From assembly GCA_902702965.1 (NCBI GenBank), contig CACRXP010000190.1, forward strand, positions 436,573 through 500,572: a stretch of DNA of 64,000 nucleotides, given 5' to 3'. The first letter of the stretch is position 1; each line of letters opens with the position of its first letter. The notes below the pieces were generated by a model that saw only the letters and a program-made list of their open reading frames with translations, was not told the origin of the DNA and made no database searches. Below are positions 10,061 through 23,881 of the stretch, piece after piece. The stretch comes from Spirometra erinaceieuropaei (taxonomy: Eukaryota; Platyhelminthes; Cestoda; Diphyllobothriidea; Diphyllobothriidae). Position numbers and translations under genes: made by a program.

Positions 10061-12889
10061 TCTATAATACGTTCCGCTGTGCGCGCCCCTCTACCGTATG
10101 TTTCTTTTCAAATTTATTCTCAATAGAATCGTCCTGCCCCTTTTTTATCTCTTTTCCCCAAATATTTGCTTCAAAATTCTTGAAGAAGACGGTTTTTCAC
10201 ATGTTTAGAAAATGATAAGTAATAATAAAGGCCGTAACTCCGTGCCGTTTGGTTGCAAACCACCTGGAGTAGGAGGCTTCAGAGCAAACTGCCTTTCAAG
10301 TGTTTTGGTCAGAGCAGCAAAAGCGATAAAAAGCGCGTGATTTTTTCTTACCGCCGTAACTTTCAAGCTTAGAAGGGCCCTAAACATCAAACGCCAGGAC
10401 AGTATTCACTGCGTGAGTTGACACCCCAGGGGACTTAATTATCGCTCAAAAATCCTAAACTTGATTATTTTGTTAAGGTTAGCCCACTTTACTGCACTAT
10501 TCAGAACCCCATTGAATTTGCATGTGGATATTCACATCTTCCTTTCAAAGTTTTGCTTAAATCTCGAGCTAATGAGAGGACTGCCAACTTAAATATTTAC
10601 GTATATTCCACCGTTCTGTCAGCAAAATTTTAGCGAAGACGTCCTACCTAAAATACTGATCATTATATTTACCCATAAGAAGTTTGGCTACATTCACGAT
10701 AGTATCGCAACTCCGCTTGAGCCATAAAAACTTCAGATGCCTGGACACTAACGAAACGGTATTGGTTAGTCGGCCGGTGTTCTAAAGAAAATCCTGCTCC
10801 TCCCTCCCGTTTATTTATACGGGCATATGGTCTTCTAATTTTAACGCTTGCAATGCTATCCATGCATCTGAACTGTCCCATGCTAATTATAATTGACTTC
10901 TATATGATGAAGCAGACGACGTCATGGCAATCATCTTTGCTCAGGAAAATAACGTCACAATGTGTATTGGAAAATGAAATACCTACCACAGCGTTTAAGT
11001 CGCACCTGAACGGGAGGCATGTTGAAGTAGCTTCTAGTCGTGATAACTAACCTAGTACACCCATCCCATGTACATATCACGGCGTGCTGGAATCTAACTA
11101 GTGATGTCTGAGCCGCTGACTGCGAAAATATAATTCAGAAAGGTAAACTTCCGCATATGCATTGGGACAATTCATATGTTGGCTGCATTTTTGTGATCGG
11201 ATTAATTCATGCTTGCAAAAGTAAGGAAACCTTTTTGAAAATGTATTCGCTTCAGGAAAACGCAGCTCATTTGAACCTGAAATGTTTTTAAAAAAAGCCG
11301 GTTCTTATTATTGTGCAGATAAGTTGAAATATATTTTGTGAGATATACCATCGGACGTTGAAATAGAACTAAGGCAAACGTAAACATATCTAGACTGCTG
11401 GCTATGGCGTACGAGTATGCGATTGCTAATACGTTTCAGCTAAAATCAAAAAAGACAGCCCAAGAAGACACAAGCCAGAACGGACGTGTTCTGACAAAAA
11501 CCATTTTCCACTCAAAGACAACACACGACAGTGGATGAAGTACTTTACTGGAGAGTATTCTTTAAGAAGATGCCATTTAATATATTACCTTCCTGTACAC
11601 AGAACACACGCATCAGAACTACATTGGAAGAGAAAAATAACCTATCATTACAGCTTGTGCATTTCCTATTTGGGCGTGGTTTGAGCTTTTTTGCAGTAAA
11701 TGACAGATAAGCCCCCGTCTTGCTGGATAGAATTCCAACGTGTTCATTAATACCTATTCTACCAATTGCGTTTGACTTTTCCAAACTTGCCTCTTGTTGC
11801 GAATTTCTTTAAATGTAATTTTAGGAACAATGCCAATGCAACTTTTCTAAAGATGTTTTACATAAACCAATGGTGCATTACATTCCGGAACTATTTTAAT
11901 TGCTGCCCTCCAGTAATATCTCATATTAAAATGCTCGGTGAATTTCATATTTTTTCTTTACCGCGCCAAATGTCAGTATATACGTGCCACGTTTCATTCA
12001 TTTTCGATGCACTGATAAGACAAGAGGTTTGTATGGAAAACGAAACAATATTATTTTTGCATAAATTTGAGAAAAACCAACTCTTTAAGGCCTTTAATTT
12101 TGAAGAGTATATTTTTCGGTTTTGAAACCGTTTTTGATTCCCAATAATCGTTGGCTCGACATTCAAAAATACCGCCTTCAGATAGGCGAACAAGAGAACA
12201 GCTTAAGTGTGGTTTATGCAAACAACTTAAACTGCGCTCCGTTAGTGTACAAATAGCAACTTTAAAATGCGCGGGACTTACGCCAACTGTTTCTTCTGCG
12301 TTTGAAATAGGTCATCATAGACTCCGTAGGTGCCACTGCAAAGCGTCACTGATGGAAGCCATTCAATTCGAATTGTCATGGCGTTATCGTCAGGCCGAAT
12401 GTATCCGGCATTTGCATCGCATATCTAGAATTGGTAAGGACGACAATGGCTAAATTTATAGAAGTAGAAAACATTAACTCGCCTAACGAAAGAAAACGTG
12501 GGGTTGTCAACCGTCCTAAAAAGGGAAAAGCTTACGGTTTAAAAATTAAGTTATTGTTGACTTCTGATCAGAATTTTATTTATTCAAGACCAATTGTTTT
12601 GGACAACAAGTTGCATATTAACTACTTCAAACTTTAAGCAGCCGAGTTCTTTGTAAAGTTTAGACTGCAAACCTACGAATAATAAGGTATTCAACGCCAC
12701 CAGCCATTAGGTAATCTCCTAAATTTAATGCTTCTACGCTGGGATGTATGCCGTTAGCGCATCCGGGACCCGATTTTATTGATGATAAATAATTGGAGGC
12801 TTGACATTTCCTACTTTCTTTGGAAGTTCCTGGGAATTATTTGAACAAATAGGAATGAAGAAACATTACTCATATTGATATACCTGTAA
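10061..12889. other. Non-coding stretch
   Basis: No gene or repeat was recognised. A frame at 12151-12453 (plus) ends near a fair donor (AATTG|GTAAGG at about 12432) but has no good acceptor and no known motif. Overlapping opposite-strand frames at 11766-12193 are AT-rich and look like chance ORFs. Confidence 0.35.
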
Positions 12890-13205
12890 AAACTCTGCGC
12901 CTCGGTGGGATTCGAACCCACGCAATAAGCGGAAGACTTTAGTACAGCCAACGGTCTTACCTCTTGAGTTACGAGATCTCGCCGGACGATGCGAGTTGAA
13001 TTACATTTGGGTCCGGTTACCCGCGCAACCTACTGCAACGTCTGGAATCCACCAAATCTTATACAGTAAGTTGATTGCCCAGGCAAGGTTTCCCAAGTAA
13101 TTCACCTAGAATCCATCAGATGACTACCAGAATCACGTAATTCATAGACGTTTTCGCAGATTTTATTCACAGTTGGGCCAATATGAATTATCCAAAATCT
13201 GCCAA
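12890..13205 (-). repeat. tRNA-derived SINE (family S1), second copy
   Basis: On the minus strand, 12985-12896 reads as a tRNA-like unit with GGTTCGAATCCCACCGAG as box B and a TAACTCAAGAGGTAAGA box A. Sequence further upstream on the minus strand (to about 13040) matches the flank of the copy at 1.2 kb. A block near 13170-13205 (AGTTGGGCCAATATGAATTA) matches the reverse complement of the tail of the 32-kb copy, so the structure here is rearranged. Confidence 0.6.
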
Positions 13206-14805
13206 AACATCCATGAACAAGCATTACGTTTTGAGATTCAAACTTTTCGGAAAACTTCTTTCTGTAAGCATTATATATGCAAACATTTCTGCGAATAAAC
13301 GAGATACTTCGCTGGCTAAAATCCTACTGCTCATGTGGGGAATTATTTTTCCTCTTCGTGTTGCAATCCATTTTGCTGATTAAAGTCTGTTATTTGTTTC
13401 AGAGCAGAGTTGGCGCAGGGAAGTAAAATGAATAGGCATTCCCACCAATTTTCAGGTATACACCAAGAGAATGAAGCATTTTACGTTTTTCGGTAAAGAA
13501 TATCCATTGTGTGGGGTCTACATTGCATTAGCCCTTTTGTTTCTAAGTGAAGTTGCGTGAAGTTAGCCTATGATTTTGCTAATATAACTCAAATATAGGC
13601 ATCTTTTCACCGTACTTAGTTCTTCAAAACAGTTATAATCATGTGTATTATTAGTTTGATTTTCGAAAGTACTTTTTTCCTTAGAAAACTTGGCAATTTC
13701 AGGAGGGCGAGCTCCTTTGTTTTAGATTACCTTACTAAATAAACCCATTATTTCTAGAAGCCCTTTTCTTATTAGCATTTAAATGAGAGCATTTTATTGG
13801 GTTATTTCGTAATAGCTATCCAAAAACCCTTAATCCCACCCAATATATTTTACGCATGGATCTTTTTAATGAGGCTTCATGATAACGAGCATACGGGGAC
13901 GATTAATCTAACCTGTCTTGCAGGATAGAGCCAGGAGATTTAGTTGGTAGAATGACTTTCAGGCACTGTTATCCTATCATAACAGAGGACTAATTTTGCC
14001 ATTCCATCTGATGCCAGTTATCGAAGATTTCCCGTCTGATTTGCATGCCTGAAGGCTTTAACTCTGAGTGTTAAAAGGCCTGGGGCGGTACCGAAAGCCC
14101 TGCTACCAACCCTTTTCAAAATAAGCGAATATTGTAAACTCTCACACTTGCATTTAGCCCATAGAATGGCTTTATGCTTTTCGCTGTCAAACATCGGGTA
14201 TTAGTTATCATCTTTATTCAGGAAGAGGTAAATTCATCCGCTTACTGAACATTTGCGAGATAGAAAACATTGATATGTGAATTATGTTTAGTAGAAATAA
14301 AATTGTCTTGTCCTGTAAAGAAACAAATTGCGTTCAAGTAAGCATTGGTGAAGGATCAAAAGTGCATGCGTCAGGTACGTTGTATTAGTTTTTGAGGTGG
14401 TGGAGTAGCAGTTGGTCAGAAGATTCGTCAACAAAATGTTAACATACAGCAATATGTTGTTTAATGGAAATCGCGCTTAAAACTAATTCAAGCTGGATTT
14501 CGTAATTATTTACCTATTACCTTATTCGCCCATGTGCCTAGCTCATAGATTAAACTGAAAAAGGTCAAAAGGTCTGAGATCGCGTGCTATGCCAGTATCA
14601 GCAAACCATGGCCCTCGCAGCCTGGTATACGGTGGCAGTTCTATGACCCCTGGTTCCCTGCCGTGAGATGCGCTTGGGCTCCCACTGGATATAAGGGTGG
14701 TGGGTATGGCCGCCCAGTCATCATCCTCGTACTTCTGACCCCTGTTGGGGTGTTGTTGTTAGCGAAAACTCCTGGTCAAGTGTATGCTATGGACAAGGGA
14801 ATGTG
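13206..14805. other. Non-coding stretch
   Basis: No gene was recognised. A strong acceptor (TTATTTGTTTCAG at 13401) followed by ~90 open bases and a GTAAAG could mark a small exon, but I could not support it further. From about 14590 the sequence becomes GC-rich and leads into the LINE-tail repeat. Confidence 0.35.
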
Positions 14806-15040
14806 GTGACACGCCTTGGTGCCGGTCCAACCGTGCCTGCCACCTGCGCTCTCCCCCGCCTACGGTCTTTTTGATTTCGGATCCAGGTGGGGAAGAGGAG
14901 AGAGCGTGGTAGATGCTGTGCAAGTCTACTATCACTATAAACTAGTCCACATGCAGATTACCGTGCCTGCTGCACCATGGTGTGTAGCACACGGTGAACG
15001 TTGTCGAAGTCGACGATCAACCAGTCATAATTCATAGTTT
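14806..15040 (+). repeat. LINE-tail/SINE-like repeat (R4), copy 1
   Basis: It matches 50690-50945 in the same orientation. Shared landmarks are GGATCCAGGTGGGG against GGGTCCAGGCGGGG, AGGAGAGAG, a CACTATAAAC motif and ACACGGTG. The second copy lies downstream of a zinc-finger LINE tail, so I infer that this is a 3' fragment of the same element or a derived SINE. The 73-codon frame over it is incidental. Confidence 0.55.
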
Positions 15041-18000
15041 TATGATTGTTGGCATTTTGGGTGACATTTATCGGTGAATAATTGTTGTTACGCGACGTCC
15101 ACCGATCGTGCGTTGCCGGCAGGAATGTACAATCAAAGGAAGAGAGGAATGACGAATTCTAATTTGATACTTTAAGAACCCGGACTCACTGCTCAGATAT
15201 TGAAAAATTGGGTTTGTGTGAGGTTCCCTGATGATGAATAATTAGCTAAAATTCTCCACTCCAGTCTCTCCTTTATTTGTCAGTACTCCTTTTTTCCCCG
15301 AACACTTGTCCACCACTATTCCACAGCCTCACCATATGTTTCCAACTCAAAATCAAACCGTGCGTTTCTATTCTACAGCCAAGACGAATCACAATGTGTT
15401 ACTCTCGCAAGACCGTGCATATTCTTTACCACAGCCGAAGGACTACCACCTCGATAACTTCTTTCTATAGAGAACTAGAACTTAAAAGTTGCAAACTGTC
15501 TTCCCACTGCCTCTGATTTTTGTCGGTTTACGTCCTCTTTCTGCTCAGCGTAAGGGGTCGTTTATTGGCGAACGCCATCAGGTTTGCTGTCGAGTTTGTC
15601 CTTGAATGGCCGAGCTTCCGTTTAATTAGGAAATCTAGTTCAGCCTAAATCCTCTAGAGGCCACTATGTCCTTTACCTTCAGATAGTAGGCGACTGCTTA
15701 ATTGACACTAGCATGCAGCCAATTGAATTTGTTCTGACTGTCTTTTTACTTCAGCTTGCCCTTTTCCAAGTTGCATGTCCAGAATGGCACCACATCAGAA
15801 CGCCTTCAGGCACTATTTCACTTACGGTTCCAACTGTCTCAGTGTTCGCCAAATCTAAACTGCTTGCAGCATTCAGGGGTGAATGATATGTGATGCATCC
15901 ACGGGACGCTCTAGAATATAGATTGGGAAAGTGTTGCTTAAGGGGAATAATTGTAAGTTAAGATCTGTTTGGAGCAACTGTCTGCATCTTTGTAACTTAT
16001 TCCCGATGTTTGTCTTCTTTTCTAAATTAGTTGCATCGATCAGACGTATGTGTGATTTATCGACTACACTGTTATATAGTGACAACAATAAATAATACTC
16101 TTTAAAATACAAGCAGCCTAGACAGACTCAGTTTGGCTCGGGCTGCAAAGGCAAGAATGAGGCGATGATTTACATTTTTTCATCTGAGATAATAAATATA
16201 GAAACACTTTCCAACTGATTGCTTTCAGTATTTACAGTATGTATCGAAAGGTGTCGGCAGCTTCCATCGTTAAGCAAATGCTTGCTCTTCTGTATGTAGT
16301 TCATTTTTTCTGAAAATTACGAACCCTCATTCTGATTGGTAGGCATTATAAATTCGTTACAAATTATGGTCACTAGTTGGAATTGGTCAGCACCATTGCA
16401 TCCCTATTTTTTATTCAATCAAAATGGACTATAACAGCATTTTGTGGTCCCGCCATGAATTATGAACATGGCACTTAAAAATATCGCAGTAATCATTTTA
16501 ATCCTGAAGGCGAAATCCACCCTGCTGTTGTGTTCACCTTGACCTTCCGGGATTTAAATAAGCGAGTCCTACATGTATAAAGACTTGTGTTATAAATTCA
16601 TTTTGCATATATCTTGAGGCAGTCCCATGCGACATACAGAAATGTGCAACTAAAAGCTTGCATTACAACCGTGGATGACTTTATATTAAATTAGGTAAAG
16701 CCAAACCTAAACAGCTTTGAAAAATGGGCTCCACGTGAAAAAGTGATCATCATAGTACATATGGCCAGAGGGGTCTAAAAATACGGATGTATGAAACTGC
16801 CTTTAGTGCTGGACTCCCTCCAAATTATCCAAATCCCTGCCCTAATGCTTTATAGAAATTTCCTCAAATGTGAAAACGCTAAAACTGCAACACATGAAAC
16901 TCTTCATCCGACGGGCCAAATGTTTATCGTAATTTCAGAATATAATAACAGTCTTAAGCAAATTCTGAAGATTAAGTTAAGCCTAACAGTCAAAATTCCG
17001 ATAGAGCATCTTTTTTTAAAATATTATCCTTTAATGTAGTTTATACTTAATTCGCGTTTTCAGGCATGCTTGCCTTCCAAAAGTGGAAGAGTCAGAAAGT
17101 TGTGGCTGTTTTGCAAATGTGCAACACGCCAGTCTAAAGAATGACTAGCGTAGAGACTTACAAAGAGCCCCACAAAGCATAAGCTTCACCTGCACTTTAG
17201 TGCAGAAGTTCGTAAGTGCGAATTTTTCAAACAATGTAGAAGTATGTTTAGAAGGTATCAACAAATGTTATCGTATTTTTCTTTTTCAAAATGCATGACT
17301 TTTTACCGTTTTCCTCGAGTTCTTTTTTGCATTATTTATTCTCTTGGTGTGGTTTTCTCAAAAAACTCCGCACGAAACGACCATAATATATATTACTTGT
17401 TGATATTCAATGCGCCTAACCGGAATAATAGCCATTGCGCTTAAATCAATTGAATTATTTGGTGAACCTGCGGAAACGGATTTTCGTATGTTCGTTATGC
17501 ACGGTTTTAAAAAACTGATCTCCTGTCTTTTTTAAAATAAAAAAGGAGGAAAGAGCTGTTAGCCTAAAGATGAATCATAAATATTTTCCCAGATGGGGAC
17601 TTCTCTGCGTTAAAAAAAGTTTTCGCGTCCCAGAGGCACTGAGGAAAGAGCAACACGTTTATATTTTGTAACAGAATAAAAAACGTTTTTATCAACATCA
17701 CGCGCTGGATGTATGCTTTTTCGGATTTCGTCAGATCTAAAGGGACCTTAAACAATTCCCTTGATATTAAATTTGCGTGTTGTTTAAAATATCGACTTGT
17801 CTTGTTTGCTTGCTAAAAAATAATAAACTTATGAGGCCTGCAATTTCGCCACGCTAGGACTCCATCCTTCTGTTACACTTTTTTCGGTCAAAAGCACGAA
17901 TGCTTTATTGCAGCCAGTATCTAAAAATTGTTCAATATTCTATGTGCACTTGTGTCTGAATAATCTATGCATGTCTGACAAATATGTCAACTAATGTTGC

Positions 18001-20093
18001 AAACGTGTCGCAAACGTTTTCAGAAAAAAATGTGTCCCAACCACAATAACCTCGTTTTACTGAACCTTTGTGCCTGGGATTTTTCTTCATAAATAATAAA
18101 AAAAACAACGTCTATACTGCCGATAGCTACGCCACATTCGTTTGTAAAAGCCGTTTTACTACAGAAGACTCACATCATTTGAAGCGACCCCTTACAGGTT
18201 TAGTCCTACAGCCTCACCCCCAATGATATGCTTCATGTTAGCGCATTAGTTTCTGAGGAGATCAAGAAAGTGAAATTTTACAACTGGAGTATGTACCAGA
18301 AAGCACATGGTGAACGTTTGGTATCCCACTGACGCGCTGAACCCCTCACAGTGGTGTCATGCAGCAACAGACTATCGACGTGTTTGATATATCATCTTGT
18401 ACTTAAACTGTCAATATATTAAAGCATCCGACAAATATTCTATTACAATTCGCAATGTTTCAGGCGCTGACAGATTTATATCCACCTGCCAAGTGCTGTA
18501 AAAGGATCAATATTCGCATGAGGCAGCCAGCTAATGTTCAACGTTTTGTACTTGCGGTCATCGCAGAGTTTTGCGTTTCAAATTATTTCTAACAAAAATC
18601 TTACTTTATTTTTCGAATGGCGTCGAGGTTAAATGAAAGTAGTAAGTCTACGTTCCCGCGTAAACGCATTACGAAAAACCAGTTAATATGTGACAAACTG
18701 TAATGCCTTAAGCACCTGCAAGGATCGGAATAAATCCAGAGTTACAATTCATGCACACTCCAAACTTTTTTGAATCTTTCGTAGATGTCGATATTAAAGG
18801 AGAACGTTATTTATTTAGCCGAATTCAAGGTTTCTCCATTTTTTAAGCACAATGATCTTTTCTTGATGACAGGAGTTGCGTTTCAAAAGCTCTCTCGAAA
18901 AGTGAGAACCTAAGAAGTAAAACCCAAGATTTTTGGTGAGTTTTATGCCATTTAGGTCCGTGTAGATGCTCCCGCTTTTCTATAAACATTTCCCTCAGAC
19001 AAGGAAAACTCTTCATATCCTCTTTTCCTTCAGTTAAAATGTGTCGTAGTAATGCTTGCAAACATGCACTTTACGTATTTCACACAACTTCTCGTATCGT
19101 GTATCATCAAGGAGTTTAATTTAACTTACAATACCGTTTTGAGAGCGCCGTAAAACTACATATTTTGACAAAAATACAGTTAGCAGCGTCCCATGTATGA
19201 AATCACCTGGCCCAACCAACTAAATACGCATGCACCGGGTATAAAAAAGCCCATTGGCTGCAGAACTTCCCGAATAAGTGAAAATTACCAGACATTCACA
19301 TTAACTGGTATATAAAATCTTGACAAAGTGGCGCCGGGATAGTCGAGACGCAATATGGTAACGGATAAATTTACCTCCTAGTTACTGAGGTAGTACTTAT
19401 GTAACTTAACTAAGGTGGATGATACACTGAACTCCTAAAATGTGCCAACCTACGCAAAATATGACCGGAAGTGGTTGTTTGAACTTTATTATTATTTGGA
19501 TATGTATAACGTTCGAAAAGGGGACTGACAGAAGCGAGGATTTTTTTAAAATTCGATTAATGCATGTTTGTAATAAAAAGCAAATTTAGAAATTATTTTA
19601 GCTTTCTTGAATCATTTACCCGCACCACCCAACAAAAAACTGCAACATGTTTCTATTGAAAGTTTTTTAGTTCCATAAAGTTTATCTATATGCTGTTAGA
19701 TAGCTACAAATTTCGATCAACTAATAATTAGCATGTGAAGCAGAAAGTCGAGCAGGACACCATTTTTATATACATTGTTTCTTTACTATCGTTATGAGTT
19801 CGATTGTAGTCGTTGAGATGCTGTTTTATAACATAACTTTAAATTTGATCAGTGCGGTTATAGCCCCTATATATATACTCGAGAATACATATACATAGAC
19901 GCACACGGATTCCATTGGCAGAGCGGTTCTAATGCAAACGTGTCAGGGAATATATTAGCATGATGCGCTAGAAGTTGTAACGTCCAACGTTTGTAGGGGA
20001 GTATGTTGATTGTGCTGACAAATAGCTTTACCCTACTGCCAGGTCAATGTAGCCTTCACGTTTCAAAAACATCTAACCAGGCTTACGAGGTTA
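15041..20093. other. Long non-coding stretch
   Basis: AT-rich with only short scattered frames. An acceptor-like TTTCAG at about 18466 is followed by 42 open codons, but nothing else supports an exon. No repeat family or transposon protein was recognised. Confidence 0.4.
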
Positions 20094-21529
20094 TTAGAAT
20101 GCAAATGCTTCGGTTACCTTTTCAACCGGCAGATCCAAAGCAACTTCCGTAAACTCGCATGGATGAATGGTTGTCTGTTTATCGTTCGTAGAAAGATCAC
20201 CGGCTTGGCCGTCCACACCGTTAATAAGGCATCTGAACAGTGGCACGTAGGAAATATAGGGTGAGCTGAGAGCTTTCACCACGCTCCTGTTGGCATCAAA
20301 AGGAATAAGATGAACGTTCCAAGAGACACATCTTAGCTCAGGTTGTCGATTATCAAAATTCTGACCTGTCGTGGAACCATTGTCATGGTGATGAATCTTC
20401 ATAGTCGGAAAAAAACGAAGTCTCACAAGTGTGCCCAAAATGTCACTGACAATCACCCAGTCGCGGCCGTCAGGATCCTTACACCTGGCGACATTGCGAC
20501 CGCCTTGGGGAGCGATTGGAATCAGGTCGATGCGACTAACGGGAGCAGCGGCCAGCATTTGAACTACGATCTTAACACGCTGTTTGGCAAAGTTATTCTG
20601 CTGAACAGCCGAAAACCACTTGGGTTCACCAATCTCCTTTCCCGCCGTGGTGGCGCCGTTCTCTGATGTGATAAGTTCATCAACAGGGCCAAGACTTGAC
20701 TCGCCCAGTGAACCCCATTCCAGCACCGCGAAGTAGCGCACGCGACACCAATGATTTGTGCTACTGTGCCGATGAAGCTTCAGTCGTGGGCAGGCTCCGC
20801 CCTCGGGCTTGGTTCGCACGAGGGTGGAAACACTGTGTTTCTTGAAGTCACTTGTCAGCCACTCGAGCGTGACACTCCAGTCTGAACAGGCGTAAGCAAA
20901 GCTGGCTGATTCAAGCACAAGACATCGATTCAGCTCTCTGGCAGTCTTGGGAATTGTGAGAACCTCCTCGTAGAGCGTGCTCGCTCCCTGCAGTTCCACT
21001 TCAAGCAGCCATGTCCAGTCATCGAAGAGGAAGTGATTGGGCGCCAGTGAGTCGATCTGTACCCACTCAAATTTCCATACCAGCGGACGATCACAGGTGA
21101 AGAGAAAACTCTTCTCTTCGTGTGATTTGTTCATCCTGAACGATTCACGATTTAGGATGGTGAAGCGAATAGTCTCGAGCTCACAGCGCATGCCGGCAAG
21201 GCTACCGCAGAGGGCCAGACCCACGCTTAGAGGTCTGGACTGGAGGGGTGGAGTGGAGGTGCTGATCACATCGGATCCCTCAGAGGCATCCGCAAGGTTC
21301 TGAAAGCCACTGGCTTCGGGTGTAGAGGAAATATGCAATTGCCACTGCTGACCTCCATATGAGAACTCCTTTGACTGAGCAGATTTCACAAAACCGCGTG
21401 TTATCTGCGAGGAAACAATGAATGTAAAGACCTGTGCATCACTTCTACCGCCGAGGCGGACGAAACGATGCAGGGGCAGACAGTTTGCTTTATTTAGGCT
21501 TGCAATAGAGCTCTTCATAATGATGAAGT
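20094..21529 (-). CDS. Large exon: unnamed protein with MATH/TRAF-like segment
   Basis: This is the best host coding segment. On the minus strand a long frame is open from 21767 to a TAA at 20094, but coding probably starts at 21529. A clear acceptor (TTTCCGTTCCCCACAG) ends at 21530, and the residues before it look intronic. The first ATG after it is at 21518-21516, giving 474 residues. Numbered from that Met, residues ~31-176 resemble a MATH/TRAF beta-sandwich: FTFIVSSQ, then EFSYGGQQWQL, then FLFDDWTWLLEVEL, like the family's 'GxxWxL … DDxLxIxVEV' pattern. The following ~300 residues are not recognised. Near the 3' end GAAAAG|GTAACC at 20118/20117 is a possible donor, so the last seven codons and the stop may be intronic and the gene may continue left. 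MATH proteins usually act as adaptors for ubiquitin ligases or receptors; no partner domain is visible. Confidence 0.7.
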
Positions 21530-22789
21530 CTGTGGGGAACGGAAACTCAGCAGGCGATTTCCGGACATGATTATTAAGTGCGTATGAACATTGTACACAC
21601 AATTTCATTGGCAGTTCGCTCAGCCAATCTCTGCACTTCCTGCCTAGTCCTCTTAACCGCCTGTAAAGTATTGACAATCGGCGGTTAGACCAAACGTATT
21701 TTAATATTACCATGCTGGAGGTATTGAGAGAATATATGTACAGATTTCCTGATTTCCTAAACGGCAAGGAAAGCGATTTCCGTTGTAGTAAAAATTGATA
21801 TTCCAGGTTTCTTCGGAGAACCGTATTTGACTGCGTATGCTTAGCAGCGACACATTTGCCAAACTTGCGTTACTCGCGCCATAATACGCATAGCGTTCCA
21901 AATTACTTGTCAATCTAAACAATTTGTAATCCGTACGCAACTAGTTTCGGATGTAAGTCCTAAATGCAGAATGGTTAGGAAGAAATATAAGAAAGCGTTC
22001 GGAAATTCGAACTAGCATTTCCAGTATTCGTTCTACAAAAAACCTCCAACTTCCACATGTGTTTCGCACTCGAATTTGATGTGTATTACTAGATGAACGG
22101 TTACTTATTTACGTCTACGAGCGTCAAATGAACCGATATTTTATTGTCAGTTTGCACCGCTTCTCTCATCATATGGATTCAGGCACTCTGATTGTCTCCG
22201 GAAGGATAATGAATGAGAAAAACGTTGGCACTAGATAGTCTATCAAACTGGCCCCCTACAAAATTTTCAGCGGCGGTAACAATTTTTAATTGAGGAAGAA
22301 ATTGAACTACGCATTGGCGCAACTAAATTCACAGTAAGTTCACATAACTGTGGAAGTCTTGGTCAAGATGTAAAGACATAAATTCCCTGGTCAAACATAT
22401 TTCTCGGATCCTGTGGTCAGATACTTCCGTAATACGTCTTGGCTGGAGACTAGGCTATTGGCCAAGGCAAGATAAAAATTTATTATAGAGCACTGTTTGA
22501 CCACCGCGCATTCTTTTTCATTGAAGATTGTTATGCGCGGAGAAGGGAAACCCGATCAGTTGAATTAAGTAATCAGATGGCAAAAATGACTGTAAGGAGT
22601 GAATGTGCCTACATCAGGTATGTCGAAATAAAGCATTTATTTCTTATAAATATTTAAAATTTAGGTAGGAAGTTTATCAGTTAAGTCAGGCCATCAGTTG
22701 TTTAGACAAATCAGATTTAAAGACCTTTCTAGGTACTCGGGGTTTCGGAGAGGCACAATAGATAAATGTGGAGGTGAGTGAATATATAC
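21530..22789. other. Probable intron, upstream of the MATH-like exon
   Basis: AT-rich sequence 5' of the exon on the minus strand. I looked for an upstream exon with a donor on that strand and found none that convinced. No repeat was recognised. Confidence 0.35.
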
Positions 22790-23160
22790 ATATATATGCA
22801 GAATGGCATAACCGAGAAAGACAGGAAGGAATAGAATGGCCATTTCTGGCTCACAAACCGTCGTCAGCCAGTCATACTCAACCCCGAGGTGTGGAACACC
22901 TGGGGCCCGATCTCGCGACCTCTTGCTTAGAATTCCAACCCCCTAACCACTGAGACACGGGCCGGTTGTCCATTTGGTTGCGATCGGGTATATGCAATGG
23001 TAGGAGAGCACTCACCGACCATGTTACGGAACTCACTCGTCCTTTTGTGCCTTGGGGTTCTCTCTTTTGAGCCCAACCAGCAGCTGCACGGCGTGGCGTA
23101 CAATAGGCGCTTATAGTGACACGATCAGTGAGCGCCTTTCAGCCATTATACATATGTATA
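22790..23160 (-). repeat. SINE (family S2), tRNA-like head
   Basis: Read on the minus strand, 22967-22905 has a tRNA-like head (GTCTCAGTGGTTAGGGGG as box A, GGTCGCGAGATCGGGCC as box-B-like). It is followed by a body containing GCCAGAAATGGCCATTC, shared with 9880-10060. GC-rich sequence upstream on the minus strand to about 23160 appears to belong to the same repeat but has no second copy here to prove it. Confidence 0.55.
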
Positions 23161-23881
23161 AAAAGAGAAGGCTCTTGGAAAAGTTAAGTTGTACACATGA
23201 ATCTTGAAGTTGGTGACACTGAGCCGCCGTCAGACGAAATGAGCAGAGGATAAAATGAGATCGGAAAACAAGATCGGTTTGCGCGACAGGATATACAGTG
23301 ACAGACAGGCAGCTGGTTCGTGAGAGGGTTGGGCACTGAGTTATGGTAAGCTTTGGGTCGGGGCGAGGGAAGGGAGAACAGTAAGGGCTCCCTGTGCTAG
23401 AGGATTAGAAGGAGAAGGAGGAGAGGGATAATTGTGAATCTTTGGAAATGCGCGCGGCTGGTTATTGATGCGGGATGAAGTCAGGGGTCAGTACGCCGGC
23501 GTTGGAGGTGTTAGGATTTTCGGTTGTGCTTCGCTGTGCCGGATGGAGGGGGAGAGGTGGCCAGATAGTGAAATTCTACGTGACCGAATAGGGATACGTG
23601 GTCGTTAGGGTGTGGGAACAAGTCAGTGACCGTGTGCGTAAACCCTCATAATGAGCGTTCAAATCGACATGACGGTTGGCGGTTGTGGTGGTGATGGTGG
23701 TGGTGGTGGTAGTAGTAGAAGTGGTGGTCGTGTTAGAGTGCCAAGCTTCGAGGAATTCTCGTGCCCTTCTGATGTTAGTCAGTGCGAACAATTCAATACC
23801 GTACTAATTGAGCCGGTGATTATACTCAAGGGTGTGCGCAAGCACGAGAGGCAGAGGGTCACATCGGAGGAGGGCTAGCAT
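23161..23881. other. GC-rich non-coding stretch with GGT/GTG simple repeat
   Basis: A run of GGTGGTGATGGTGGTGGT type lies at about 23684-23735. It produces poly-Gly and poly-Thr frames on the two strands, which I treat as low complexity. The rest looks like degraded repeat sequence. No supported gene. Confidence 0.4.

Noticed and set aside
13402..13491. Small exon after TTATTTGTTTCAG
   Set aside because: The acceptor is strong, but the open segment is short and AT-rich and the donor (GTAAAG) is ordinary. Not enough support.
18472..18589. Terminal exon after a TTTCAG acceptor, 42 open codons
   Set aside because: No donor-linked partner, no known domain, and a length compatible with chance.
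23576..23878. Poly-Thr and poly-Gly ORFs on opposite strands
   Set aside because: Both arise from a GGT/GTG simple repeat at about 23684-23735.
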